A DNA stretch of 64,000 nt from Alnus glutinosa (GCF_958979055.1 NC_084891.1:511001-575000), one strand, 5' to 3'; shown: positions 34,785-47,313, counted from the stretch's first letter. Made by a program: numbers and translations. The notes: generated by a model not told the origin, from the sequence alone.

Positions 34785-34866
34785 GCCTCTAGCCAATGCA
34801 AAACGACGACGTTTTCTACCGTAGTTAACTACTTCCCTCTATCCCATCTCCATCAAAGATATAAAG
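34785..34866 (+). promoter_or_regulatory. QOR-A proximal promoter
   Basis: In order: CCAAT (34793-34797), then AAAACGACGACGTTTT (34799-34814) with an ACGT core of the kind bound by bZIP factors, and TATAAAG (34860-34866) 32 bases before the ATG. The ACGT block is identical in all three copies, but the CCAAT is present only here. Factor binding is inferred. Confidence 0.45.
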
Positions 34867-34897
34867 TCCGTAAAAATATATAATTACAAAACATGAA

Positions 34898-35060
34898 ATG
34901 GGATTATTAAGAGTAGGATTTCAGCATCGTTCACTCTTACGATCCCGAGTTGTCTATCTTCCACACCACCATTTCCATCAAAATCCAAAACCCTTTCCAG
35001 AAACTTCCTGTTACCCCGTACCATCTGCACGTGCAACGAGAAGAATCCCACCGGTGAGAG

Positions 35061-35101
<41 letters not shown>

Positions 35102-37811
35102 GCAGTTCCCAAAATGGTCAAAGCCATCAGGGTTCACGAGCTTGGTGGTCCTGAGGTCAGGGCTCTTGAACCCAAACCAGATTGAAGCCCATATGTCTAA
35201 ACTGGTTTCTGGGTTTTGGGTTTTTTATAGAGTTATGTAGTTGTGTACTCTTATTTCTGAGAATCTGTTTTGGTTATGAGAATAGGTTCTGAAGTGGGAG
35301 GACGTGGAAATAGGAGAACCGAAGGACGGGGAGATTCGTGTGAAAAACAAGGTCATTGGGCTTAATTTCGTTGATGTTTATTTTCGCAAAGGAGTATATA
35401 AGGCCGCTGCATTGCCCTTCACCCCAGGTTTGGTTTGGTTTGGTTTCATTTGTTGTTTCTGCAGTAAAACAGAGTTTTGTTTCAAGCAAGAACGATGTCT
35501 CTAGTAACTTATTTTGGGTGCATGCTTTATGAAGAAGAGTTTATATGATTGGTAATTGCAAGACTTCCAAAAATAGGGATTTGGGTGATGATTAAAACTG
35601 TATTTCAGGAATTATGTCCTGCTTAGAAATACATCTTCCAGGAAATATGCAATATACAGCTCTCAAATGTTACTGATAACAGAATCATCTGAATTTTTCC
35701 AAATATGGTAAGTTTCAAAATGGAGTTCGGATTCCAGCTCACTAATTTTCAGTGTGAGCAAGTAAGTTCTAAATCGTCCTCTTGTGGGAGTTGTCTCATC
35801 AGAAAATTGGGTGTGACACATCCTATTCGAACTTCTTGCTACTTAAGAGAAGGGCTATTGACATTCCCTATTTAATCATAAATGCTTAAGCTTGTCAGGA
35901 AGTAGGCCAATGATGCGTATCGAGATCACAAAAAAGTTAACACTTACAAAAGCTTCATTTGTTGTGAGGAAAGTAATTTCCTTGGAATAATAGCTTATTT
36001 GAACAGTGGTTTCTTTACAACTATAGTAGAAATGTGGTCTTAAAGATCTATTGAAGTATTTGTCAGTTTCTGGAACTTGCATTAGTTATGATACATATCG
36101 GAAATTCTTATCAGAATGGGAACAGAGATGGATTTTCGTAGTAAATGCAACGTTAAGACCTAAGGTGGGTTACAGTCTGTTGATATCATATTCTAATTCA
36201 GGTGTGGAGGCTGTTGGGGTGGTGACAGCTGTGGGTCCTGGACTGACTGGCAGGCAAGTTGGAGACCTTGTAGCTTATGCTGGTCGCCCAATGGGCTCAT
36301 ATGCTGAAGAGCAGATCCTTCCTGCGAATAAAGTTGTGCCTGTTCCGCCCTCTATTGATCCTATCATTGCAGCGTCCGTTATGTCTAAGGGTATGACGGC
36401 CCGATTTCTACTCCGCCGATGCTTCAAGGTAGGTTATATAGCTGCTTGTATACTGCAGAAAGTTGTAATTTATATTAAATTTAGCCTTTGATTTTGCTAA
36501 ATATTTGTTTGGAAGAACTTCACTTATAACCCCTGATCTTTTGAAAAAATATCATTGTTGAAAAAAGTTACCAAAACTTTAAAAAGTTTTAATTAAGGGT
36601 ATTCATGTTTCAATGTTTTTCAATTTCAACCTTTCGTTATAATTTTCCATTAAATCTTGTCAAAATTCCTAAAATACTCCTATTTTTTTAGAGAAAAAAT
36701 AAATAAATAAATTGTTAAGATTTAGGTGTCGGTCAGAATTTGCAAAAATACCCATGCCTGAATATTGAAAAAAAATATTATAATTTAAAAAAAAAATAAA
36801 AAATAAACATAGGTATTTTGGGAATTTTGATAAGATTTAACGGAAAATTAAAACGGATGGTTGAAATTATAAGATTTAAAGTTTTAGTACATTTTTTAAA
36901 ACGTGATGAAAGATCAGGGGTTATAAATGAAGTTTTTCCTATTTTTGTTTTTTTTCCTGATAGTAAATACAACTCGCGTATCCATATGGGATTGAACCCT
37001 TGATGTCACGTTCCACGGCTGCTTTGGTCTTAGTTGAGTGGGTTGACCAACCTACTCAGTTGGACAGTCTGAGAAATAAAATAAGAGATAAATGCCCAAA
37101 CCATCAGAGAATAAGAAGATTGACTAGAAATTGAAGATCGATCTAATGAAAACAGGTTTACTTATATGTGTAAGATGAAGTACAATTAATCTGATGTAAA
37201 CATATACTTATAACATATGTATTAGATAATGTATAATCATTCAAGAAATACTTTTATAGCTACTTTCCGACTTTTTTCTTTGAATTGGAAACTGAATACT
37301 ATAATAAAACTGAATGGTGTCTCTTTTTCGATCATTTGAAAAACTGTTTTTTACAAGTATTGCTATGCATGTTCCTTTTTCTTCAAAGTTGCAATTGTAA
37401 AACACTCAGAATCTAGCATCTTGCTAAGATAGCATGCCTAAAATTGGTTTTCTTTCCTCACTGTAATGCCAGCTCAATCAACAGAGCCTTAATTACATCT
37501 AGTACTAGATTGTGAAATAATTGTTTTGTATACAGGTTGAGCCTGGACACACAATCCTTGTTCACGCAGCAGCTGGTGGAGTTGGATCTCTATTAAGCCA
37601 GTGGGCTAATGTCTTAGGTGCCACTGTCATTGGAACTGTCTCCACTGAAGAGAAGGCAGCTCAAGCCAAGGATGATGGGTGTCACCATGTTATAATCTAT
37701 AAGGAAGAAGATTTTGTTGCTCGTGTCAATGAGATTACATCAGGCGATGGGGTTGATGTTGTCTACGATTCTGTAGGAAAAGATACCTTCCAGGTACTGG
37801 CTGCTTTTTGT

Positions 37812-37872
<61 letters not shown>

Positions 37873-40275
37873 ATGTGGAAATTTAATTGAGATAGCTTCA
37901 TAGGTGTCATCAAAAATGCATTTCAGATATATTTAAATTTGGTTTCCATGGTTAGCTCCTTGCATTATCTCAATATAGTAGCCAAGGATGCAAATTTATT
38001 TAGGTTGGTTTACTGTTGAACAAAAAACAATCAAGGGTTTGGAGTATCAACTTGAGGACCAACTGAGCACATCAAACTGTTAACAATCAGCTCTCTATTA
38101 TTTTAACCCCAAGATCTCTTAATTCTAGGACCGACATGCCAAACCTAGGTATTTCTATTTCAGATGAAATTTTGAAAAATTATAGAACATGTAAGATAAT
38201 TACTGAATCAAGTTCTGCCAACTTAAGATAAAACCAACCTAGCGTTAGAAGGCTCAAAATAAAGGGGAAAATACACTTAACCCCCAAAGTATCACCAGTT
38301 TGGCACTTGTACCTCTAAAGTTTAAAAAGTGACACTCGAACCGCACCAACTATCTAATCGTAACACTTGACACCCTCCATTAATTTTTTCTATCAATTTG
38401 GATGGAACTCACATCACGTGTGCTACAAGTGAGATTTTTTAACCAAATATCTCCAAATGCCCTTGTTCATGGATTTTTTATGAAGTCTCTATAAAGACAC
38501 TTTTTTTAAAGCCACATGGCCTTTGGATCTTAAAGTAACGGAAGCTCTTGCCTGATGCTGGGACCTTCAAAGTATTATTGCACAACGCTCCAGTAAAGCT
38601 TTGAAATGTCAAGTAATCACTTCACATAGGGATGAGAGGCTACCCATGACACCAACACTCGAGGAGGCAGTTTCAAAGCTTTCTAAACCCCGAATCTCCT
38701 CAAACAAACTAGATCATGGAAGGAATCCTTGTCGGGTTTGTGATCGAAGTAGTTTAAAGCAACCGAAATCAGCCAAAGACAAAATTATGGCAAAAAAAGA
38801 CAATTTCAAACAAAGACGTTGGTCCTCAAGATGAATGACACAATTAGTTAAGCCCTTTCTGTGGTGTGAATGCGCAAGCAAAAGGATTGCCAGAAGTGGA
38901 AGAGAAGGCTTTTGAGTCAGTGGTGACATTGACAAGTATTGAAAATCCAATTGGGCAGCAGAAAAGAATCCAGGTACTCAAACCTTATCCAAGCATTGTT
39001 AGTTCTTCAAGCTGTTTGGAAAATGGAGATAGTAACTTTTCTACTTTTCTCTCATTTTCTCTCGAACCTCATGATTTGTTGATCTGTGATGTTTGGAAAA
39101 TGTGGGTAGTAACTTCATAAACTGCCATGCTTCAGGTTGGCTCTGTTTTTGCCCATCAAAACAGAGCCATCCATAAAGTCATGTTCAACCACATGAAGCG
39201 TGGCTGACTTGGCTTTTTTGGTCATCCTGCATACCTTTGGATGGGCTTGCGAAACCTTTGAGGTCTAACACTAATGGGGTATTTGGGGAAATTGACAAGG
39301 CTTTCAACATATTCATGAAAATGTAGGATGAGGACCAGGAGCCAGACCTTGTAGCATATATAAATCTAGTATCTTGTTAACAGTTCGAGACTCCCTCAGG
39401 TTTATACTGTTCAGAAGCAGCATTTTTACAAGCTATGAAGATTGTATACGTTTGAATGTCAATTTGGGTCCGAAGTGTTGTGGACTGTATGAGCTGTGAA
39501 TGAAGGGGACGAAATGAAGGACTTTTGGTTTGTTTATAAGACGTGTGTCAATAATCAGAAAACCTCCCTTGTTCAATACAGTTGAAGGTCCTAGTGTCAA
39601 GCAAGTGCTTTCGTGACTTATCCAAAAGCTGTGGCTTTAAAAAGGTATTAAGACAATATAAAATCCAAGAATGGGGCCATTATTGGGAGATTTGATTTGA
39701 AAATGTCACGTGCAGCGCATGTGATGCGAGTTCCGTTCAAATTTATGGAAAAAACTATTGAAGGGCGTTAAGTGTTACGATTAGATAGTTGGTGGGGTTC
39801 GAGTGTCGCTTTTTAAACTTTGGAGGTACAAGTGCCAAAGTGGTGATAGTGGGAGGGTTAAGTGTATTTTTCCTAAAACTTACTTGAATATGCTGAAATT
39901 GGTACATTGGTCTGCTTCATCCATTATGTCCTGGAAAGGAGTTCCTTATTGGGAAGTTAACATATCCAGGGATCATTGGCATGCTTGAAGGCTCGTGGGT
40001 ACATGGTGAGTTTTGGGCAGTCATCAGGTATACCAGATCCAGTTCCATTGTCAGCTCTTGCTGTGAAATCCCTGTTCTTGACCAGGCCTTCCCTGATGCA
40101 ATACAATGCAACTCGGGATGAGCTACTGGAAGCTGCTGGGGAGGTATTTGGTAATGTCGAATCAGGTGTCTTGAGGGTTCGAGTGAAACACACCTACCCT
40201 TTGTCTCAGGCAGCACAGGCACATGCAGACCTTGAAAGTAGGAAGACTACTGGATCCGTTGTGTTGATACCCTAA
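34898..40275 (+). CDS. QOR-A: zeta-crystallin-type quinone oxidoreductase, plastid-targeted form
   Basis: Five exons, 34898-35155, 35286-35427, 36202-36428, 37536-37793 and 39970-40275, give 396 residues. The N-terminal 70 residues are rich in R, S and H, with a 13-Ser tract, and look like a chloroplast transit peptide. [15 protein letters not shown] then starts the MDR core. Signatures are [14 protein letters not shown] (exon 2), [13 protein letters not shown] (exon 3), the NADPH-binding [15 protein letters not shown] (exon 4) and [14 protein letters not shown] (exon 5). Zinc ligands of alcohol dehydrogenases are absent, as expected. The family reduces quinones or reactive carbonyls with NADPH. 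Arabidopsis At5g61510 is the likely counterpart, from memory. Copy A has private substitutions such as MSKGMTAR where B and C have MLKGMTAQ. Introns 3 and 4 hold mobile elements shared by all copies. Confidence 0.92.
35061..35102 (+). repeat. (TCATCG)n coding repeat, 13 Ser, QOR-A
   Basis: Hexanucleotide repeat inside the transit-peptide region. It gives 13 consecutive Ser here, 7 in QOR-B (44505-44526) and 9 in the homologous stretch of unit C (54278-54305). Confidence 0.9.
36515..36945. mobile_element. MITE-like element in QOR-A intron 3
   Basis: Inverted ends GAACTTCACTTATAACCCC and GGGGTTATAAATGAAGTTTT. Internal arms pair around GTTATAATTTTCCaTTAAATC. Same family as 20372-20842 in the expansin gene, with counterparts in B and C. 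Confidence 0.7.
37817..37867 (+). repeat. (CT)n microsatellite in QOR-A intron 4
   Basis: About 25 CT units starting 24 bases after the exon 4 donor. The matching tracts are shorter in B (47279-47308) and C (57057-57076). Confidence 0.9.
38264..39873. mobile_element. Long-TIR DNA element with gene-fragment-like interior, QOR-A intron 4
   Basis: Inverted arms of about 165 bases: the left (38264-38430) begins GGGGAAAATACACTTAACCC and the right (39705-39873) is its complement with moderate divergence. The 1.27-kb interior has no transposase. It contains two exon-like frames (about 38601-38834 and 38866-38977), the second ending at AATCCAG before GTACTC like a splice donor. This is the layout of a Pack-MULE, though the flanking duplication is better seen in B and C (AaAATAAA/GAAATAAA, seven of eight). 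A short host segment just right of the element is missing in copy A only. Confidence 0.65.
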
Positions 40276-40878
40276 GGCATGATGCGTTAACTCCTTACTT
40301 CCAAATATCTGATTGGTTTATCCATTTGAAATCCCTTGTAGTCTGTGTGAAAAGAACTTGAATCTCTTCCAGTTCCGGATATAGCCGGGTTGCTGGATGC
40401 AAGTATATATATGTTTTGAAATAGTTATCAAAAGAGCTGTTGTGAGATCAACAAAAGTTTCCTTCTCCCAGGATGTGTAATTTTCATGCTTTTCATGAAA
40501 ATGTAACGAATCTGTAATCTGAAAATTTGTAAATGTTGTTAGAGGATTGCTATGCAAACAGATTATGCGTGGGTTCTCTCAGAGTAAACTGCTATCGAAA
40601 CAATAATATTTTAATATTTTATATTCTTTTTCTTTCACCTATCCAAGAGGCGCACACTCAATTTGGGTAAAAATTTCATGGGATCCCGATTTAAAGAAAA
40701 AATAAAAATAAAAAATAAAAAATAAAGTGAATCACAAAACTGAAAGGGGTCATTAGCGCATGCTACCTTTGTTAAATGTAATCATGTTACATATGGATTT
40801 AGAATAGGATTTCAATTCATAGGGATTATATTAGTTTGAGTGTTTTCATATTACTTTTGTCATTATATATAAGATTTA

Positions 40879-41212
40879 GGGTTAAATACAATTTACCCCT
40901 TCCCTCGAAGTTGTCAGACGTTTTTAATTTGACTACCTAAGTTTAAAAATTTGCAATGTACTCTCCAAAATTTCAAAAAATTTCAATTCAAGCATTCTGT
41001 CTGGTTTGACCGTCAAACCAGACAGAATTTTGACTACATGCGTGTCACGTGACTTTTTTTTAAATAAATTTGTCATTTTTACTCTCACTCCAAAACGACG
41101 TCGTTTTGCCTTTAGGGGTGCCACGTTATACCCGATAGGAAGCGGACACATGTATATTAAAAATAAAAAATTGTAAAATCTAACAAAAATAAATAAAAGA
41201 AAAAGATTTGTT

Positions 41213-41262
<50 letters not shown>

Positions 41263-41520
41263 TAAGGGGTGGCTGCAGGTTGGGAAGCCACCCCCAGCCT
41301 TTGGAGGTGGCATGCGGCCACCGCCGGCACCTAGTCAAAATTTGGAGTGAGGGTAAAACGGACAAATTTGCCTAAAAAAGTCACGTGATACGCACGTGGT
41401 CAAAATTCCATCTGGTTTGACGGTCAAACCAAATGGAATGTCTAAATTGAAAATTTTTTAAACTTTGGTAGCCAAATTGAAAATGGTTGACAACTTCAGG
41501 GGGTGAATTGTATTTAACCC
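40879..41520. mobile_element. GGGTTAAATAC TIR element, unit B
   Basis: Counterpart of 32192-32862, with the same inverted ends and flanks. It includes a poly-A run at 41217-41259. Confidence 0.65.
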
Positions 41521-41633
41521 TAATATTTAATTAAGTTCTATCATCAATTAAGTGTCATTTATATAAAGACCTTTGAATTTTAATAAAGGTATTCAGAAAA
41601 TTATATTCCAAATTTACGTTTGAAAGAGGCTTA

Positions 41634-42145
41634 TGGTGTGTTTGGATGTTGAATTTTTTAGATTGAAAAATATTATTTTTTATTGGTAGGAGATGATTGG
41701 AATTTTTTGGTATTGTGAAAAGTTGTGTAGAATAATGATTTAAATAATAATGATTTATTATATATTGATTTAAATACTGACTGTTTAATTAAAAAATAAA
41801 TAAATAAAACTTTTTTTCTTATTTAAAAAAAAAACATAATTAAAATTAAAATTAAGAAAAGTAAAAGGGTGGCTACCATCTGGGGTTGACCGCATTGGCC
41901 ACCCCTTTGCTTTTTCTTTTAAAAAAAAAATTAATTTTAATTTTAATTATTTTATTAATTAAATGTGGGATCCAACCATTTTTGGAGACAACTTGTTCTG
42001 CACGTGGGTCCCAGTCATCAAATCACTGAAATCAGAGTATCAATTTTGAATTGAGACTAAATTCGAGTTTTTTTTTTTGCTGGTAAACAGGTTTTAAAAA
42101 TAATCCGAATAGAATAAGAATTCTATTCTGAATCCAAACACACCT
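41634..42145. mobile_element. GTGTTTGG-type MITE, unit B
   Basis: Counterpart of 32976-33617. Ends TGGTGTGTTTGGAT and ATCCAAACACACC-type complement are well preserved, with TTA on both sides. Confidence 0.65.
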
Positions 42146-42581
42146 TTAAGTTCCCTCGAACAATTTACCCAAATTTATCATTTTACGAAGGATTCACGTC
42201 CACACCATTTATATAGAGCAACCAGGATCGTATGGAGCTATATATAAATTAAGAAAATCATTGGTTTCTTAATTTGAGCAAATGATTATAGAATTGAATT
42301 GGGCTACGGATGGCCACCTCAACAGTATATATGGTTAAGGTCCATTCAAATGGGGGAGGGAATGTTATTGATGAATTTAGAGTATGATAGGTTTAATAAT
42401 TGAGTTAGAATAATAGGTTTTTAATTAATAAGGGTTAATTTGAGTGTTTTCATCTAGTTTTGTCATTCTAAGACTTGAATAAGTAAGTTTAATCATCAAT
42501 TAGGTTAGGTGTCATTTATCGTATTGAAAAAATTAATTTAAAGATTGTTAAATATTAATAAATTTATTCAAATAAATTATA

Positions 42582-43411
42582 GGGTTAAATACATTTTTAG
42601 TCCCTGAGTTTTCACAACTTTATTTTTTAGTCCCTGAGTTTTAAATTTCATCACAAATGATACCTCAATTTTGAAAAAAGACCGAATTAATACCTCGGTT
42701 AAATTTTTCGTTAAAAAACTAATGGTCCGTTACGTGTCAACCTCTGAGGTTGACACATGACACTTTATAAAAAATAATAAATAATAAATCTTTAAAAATT
42801 AATTAAAAAATTTTAAAAAAAAATTGAAAAAAAAGGGGGTGGCTCAGGGGTGGCCGGCCACCCCCATTTTGGCCAAGGGGAGCCACCCCCTTGGGCGGAC
42901 CACCCCCATGGGGTGCTTTCGGCCACCCCATAGACAGAAAAAAAAAAAAAAAAAGAAAAAAAAAAAAAAAAAGAAAAAAAAAAAAAGGCAAGATCGATTT
43001 TGCCCTTAAGGGTGGCCGAACCACCCCTAGATTAGCCGGTCTGGGGGTGGCCGAACCACCTCTATGGCCTATGGGAGTCCAAGGGCAAAACGGAAAAATA
43101 AAATTTGGAGGGTTTGGCCCTTGGGAGTGGCCCAAGGGCCAACCTTTTTTTTTCACTTTTTTAATATATATATTTTTAATTTTATTATTTTTTCAAGATT
43201 TTTAATTTTTTTTATATAATGCCACGTGTCAAAATTAAATGAGGTACAGAGATTGACACGTGGCAAGCCTTTAGTTTTTGGACGAAAAACTTAACCGAGG
43301 TACTAATTTGGTCATTTTCCCAAAATTGAGATATATCTGTGATGTAAATTGAAACTAAATACTAAAAAAATAAAGTTTTTAAAACTTATGAACTATAGGA
43401 GTATTTAACCC
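42582..43411. mobile_element. 830-bp TIR element present in B and C only
   Basis: Ends GGGTTAAATAC and GTATTTAACCC, flanked by a perfect 9-base duplication TAAATTATA (42573-42581 and 43412-43420). Unit A has a single TAAATTATA at the matching point, a clean empty site. The 9-base duplication suggests Mutator-like. The interior has opposed GC-rich blocks rich in GGTGGCC and poly-A/G stretches. The counterpart in C is 52056-52914. Confidence 0.8.
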
Positions 43412-43550
43412 TAAATTATAGTCCAAACTTATATTTGAAAGAGACTTAGGTCCATTCTAAGAACCTACTCAATTTTATCCTGATATGCGATTGAGAAATC
43501 AAGCACGTAACAAAGCATTTAAGTGAAAATCAATTAAATCACAACAAAAA

Positions 43551-43731
43551 GAGAAATGATCCATACATTCATTTCTCACAACAGCCCCACAACAAGCTGA
43601 CGTGGCTGGTAATATTTTATTATTTTTTTGTTTTTTTTTGTTTTCTTTTTGTAAAAAAATAATAAAATATTACCAACCACGTCAGCTTGTTATGGGGCTG
43701 TTGTGAGAAATGAATGTAGGGATCATTTCTC
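43551..43731. mobile_element. 181-bp hairpin MITE, unit B only
   Basis: Two arms of about 75 bases are near-perfect inverted repeats (GAGAAATGATCC... and ...GGATCATTTCTC) with a T-rich loop. The flanking 9-base duplication CAACAAAAA is perfect (43542-43550 and 43732-43740). Units A and C carry one copy of the site and no element. The youngest clear insertion in the array. Confidence 0.85.
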
Positions 43732-43744
43732 CAACAAAAAATAC

Positions 43745-44235
43745 TTATATTAAGCAAGCATAACTTTATTTTTACTATTTTTTATATTATTTTAACATTT
43801 GTAATGAGAATATCTTAATTATTCAAAAAAATAAAAAAGATTTATCTTTCTAATATAATAAATATAGCTTGAATATATATATACACACACACATAGTATT
43901 ATAAGATAAACATATAGACTCGAGATTAGATTGTTTAAGATTTGAGTTAATTTATTTAATTAACTGAAAAAAAAACCAAAAATAATTAATTAACTAATAA
44001 TTAGTTTGAATTTTATGAGAAAAAAAATTAAATAATCACGACATTTATTTTATGCATGCAATAAATAAGTTAATTCAATAATTCATGAATAAGTACGAAA
44101 AATAAATAATAAGTTTGAACAGATTATTCAGCTCAGTAATAAGCTTAAACTAGAAGACTGATGTTTTAAAAAAATTAATGAAAAAAATAAAAAGGATCAA
44201 ACTTGAATGTTTAATATTCAACTCAATTTCAACCT
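43745..44235. repeat. A+T-rich dispersed repeat upstream of QOR-B
   Basis: Counterpart of 34190-34770 and 5337-5950, with a shorter AT/AC tract. Confidence 0.6.
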
Positions 44236-44340
44236 AGTAATGCAAAACGACGACGTTTTCTACTGTAGTTTACTATTTCCCTTTATCCCATCTCCATTAA
44301 GATATAAAGTCCGTAAAAATATATAATTACAAAACATGAA

Positions 44341-47274
44341 ATGGGATTATTAAGAGTAGCATTTCAGCATCGCTTACTCTTACGATCCCGAGTTGTCCCT
44401 CTTCCACGCCACCATTTCCATCAAAATCCAAAACCCTTTCCAGAAACTTCCTGTTACCCTATACCGTCTGCACGTGCAACGAGAAGAATCCCACCGGTGA
44501 GAGCGTCATCGTCATCGTCATCGTCAGCAGTTCCCAAAATGGTCAAAGCCATCAGGGTTTACGAGCTTGGTGGTCCTGAGGTCAGGACTCTTGAACTCAA
44601 ACCAGATTCAAGCCCATATGTCTAAACTGGTTTCTGGGTTTTGGGTTTTTTATTGAGTTATGTAATTGTGTACCCTTTTTTCTGAGAATCTGTTTTGGTT
44701 ATGAGAATAGGTTCTGAAGTGGGAGGACGTGGAAATAGGAGAGCCGAAGGACGGGGAGATTCGTGTGAAAAACAAGGCCATTGGGCTTAATTTCATTGAT
44801 GTGTATTTTCGCAAAGGAGTTTATAAGGCCGCTGCATTGCCCTTCACCCCAGGTTTGGTTTGGTTTGGTTTCATTTGTTGTCTCTGCAGTAAAACAGAGT
44901 TTTGTTTCAAGCAAGAATGATGTCTCTAATGACTTTATTTTGGGTGCATGCTTTATGAAGAAGAGTTTATATGATTGGTAATTGCAAGACTTCCAAAAAT
45001 AAGGATTTGGGTGATGATTAAAACTGTCTTTCAGGAATTATGTCCTGCTTAGAAATACATCTTCCAGGAAATATGCAATATACAGCTCTCAAATGTTACT
45101 GATAGCAGAATCATCTGAATTTTTCCAAATATGGTAAGTTTCAAAATGGAGTTCGGATTGCAGCTCACTAATTTTCCGTGTGAGTTAGTAAGTTCGAAAT
45201 CATCATCTTGTGGGAGTTGTCAGTCTCATCAGAAAATTGGGTGTAACATATCCTATTCGAACTTCTTGCTACTTAAGAGAAGGGCTATTGACATTCCCTA
45301 TTTAATCATAAATGCTTAAGCTTGTCAGGAAGTAGGCCAATGATGCATATCGAGATCACAAAAAAGTTAACACTTACAAAAGCTTCATTTATTGTGAGGA
45401 AAGTAATTTCCTTGGAATAATAGCTTATTTGAACAGTGGTTTCTTTACAACTATAGTACAAATGTGGTCTTAAAGATCTATTGAAGTATTTGTCAGTTTC
45501 TGGAACTTGCATTAGTTATGATACATATCGGAAATTCTTATCAGAATGGGAACAGATGGATTTTCGTAGTAAATGCGACCTTAAGACCTAAGGTGGGGTA
45601 CATTTTGTTGATATCATATTCTAATTCAGGTATGGAGGCTGTTGGGGTAGTGACAGCTGTGGGTCCTGGACTGACTGGCAGGCAAGTTGGAGACCTTGTA
45701 GCTTATGCTGGTAACCCAATGGGCTCATATACTGAAGAGCAGATCCTTCCTGCGAACAAAGTTGTGCCTGTTCCTTCCTCTATTGATCCTATCATTGCAG
45801 CATCTGTTATGCTTAAGGGTATGACGGCCCAATTTCTACTTCGCCGATGCTTCAAGGTAGGTTATATAGCTGCTTTTGTACCGCAGAAAGTTGTAATTTA
45901 CATTAAATTTAGCTTGTGATTTTGCTAATTTTTTTTTTTTTTTTTAGAGAACTTCACTTATAACCCCTGATCTTTTGAAAAAAGGTACCCAAACTTTAAA
46001 AAGCCATTTAGGGTATCCATGTTTCAATGTTTTTCAATTTCAATCATTCGTTATAATTTTTCGTTAAATCCTGTCAAAATTTCCAAAATATCAATATATT
46101 TTTTAGGGAAAAAAAAAAAAAAAAATTGCTCGGATTTAGGTGTTGGTCAAAATTTATCGGAACTTGCAAAAATATTCATGCCTGATTCTTTGAAATTTTT
46201 TTATAATTTATTTTTTTAAAAAATAAAAAATAAACACGTGTATTTTGAAAATTTTGATAAGATGTGACGGAAAATTATAACGGAGGGTTGAAATTGAAAA
46301 AAATTGAAAAATGGAAACCCTAAATTGACATTTTTAAAATTTTGGTACATTTTTTCAAACGTGATGAAAGGTCAGGGGTTTTAAGTTTAGCTTTTCCCAA
46401 TTTTTTTTTCTTGATAGTGAAATACAACTCACATACCCGTATGGGATTGAACCCTTGATGTCACATTCCATGGCTTCTTTGGTCTGAGTTGAGTTGGTTG
46501 ACCGACCTATTCAGTTGTACAGTCTGAGAAATAAAATAAGAGATAAATGTCCAAACCATCAGAGAGTAGAAATATAAGAAGATTGACTAGAAATTGAAGA
46601 TCGATCTAATGAAAACAGGTTTAATTATATGTGTAAGATGAAGTACAATTAATCTGATGTAAACATATACTTATAACATATGTATTAGATAATGTATGAT
46701 CATTCAAGAAATACTTTTATAGCTACTTTCTGACTTTTTTCTTTGAATTGGGAACTGAATACCATAATAAAACCGAGATGGTGTCTCTTTTTTGATCATT
46801 TGAAAAACTGGTTTTTACAAGTATCGCTATGCATGTTCCTTTTTCTTCAAAGTTGCAATTGTAAAACACTCAGAATCTAGCATCTTGCTAAGATAGCATG
46901 CCTAAAATTGGTTTTCTTTCCTCACTGTAATGCCAGCTCAATCAACAGAGCCTTAATTACATCTAGTACTAGATGTGAAATAATTGTTTTGTATACAGGT
47001 TGAGCCTGGACACACAATCCTTGTTCACGCAGCAGCTGGTGGAGTTGGATCTCTATTAAGCCAGTGGGCTAATGTCCTAGGTGCCACTGTCATTGGAACT
47101 GTCTCAACTGAAGAGAAGGCAGCTCAAGCCAAGGATGATGGGTGTCACCATGTTATAATCTATAAGGAAGAGGATTTTGTTGCTCGTGTCAATGAGATTA
47201 CATCAGGCGATGGGGTTGATGTTGTCTACGATTCTGTAGGAAAAGATACCTTCCAGGTACTGGCTGCTTTTTGT

Positions 47275-47313
<39 letters not shown>

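Larger units (their letters stand above)
31975..40638 (+). repeat. QOR tandem unit A (8.7 kb)
   Basis: First of three direct repeats, each carrying upstream repeats, a five-exon QOR gene and its 3' region. It starts at CTATCCAAAGAGG, preceded by CCCAC, and ends at TTTCAC before the next CTATCCAAGAGG. It lacks the 830-bp insertion present in B and C and keeps a CCAAT-containing promoter segment they lack. Confidence 0.9.

Noticed and set aside
34884-35096. Minus-strand frame with repeated Met-Thr opposite the QOR-A transit peptide
   Set aside because: It is only the complement of the TCATCG repeat in the real QOR exon 1.
38601-39120. Small frames in QOR intron 4 as separate genes
   Set aside because: They lie wholly inside a TIR element, are short and have no start or family support of their own. 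Kept as captured-fragment-like cargo instead.
42803-43205. Lysine- or glycine/proline-rich frames in the GC-rich part of the 830-bp element
   Set aside because: They are translations of poly-A/G tracts and GGTGGCC hairpins, occur on both strands and match nothing.
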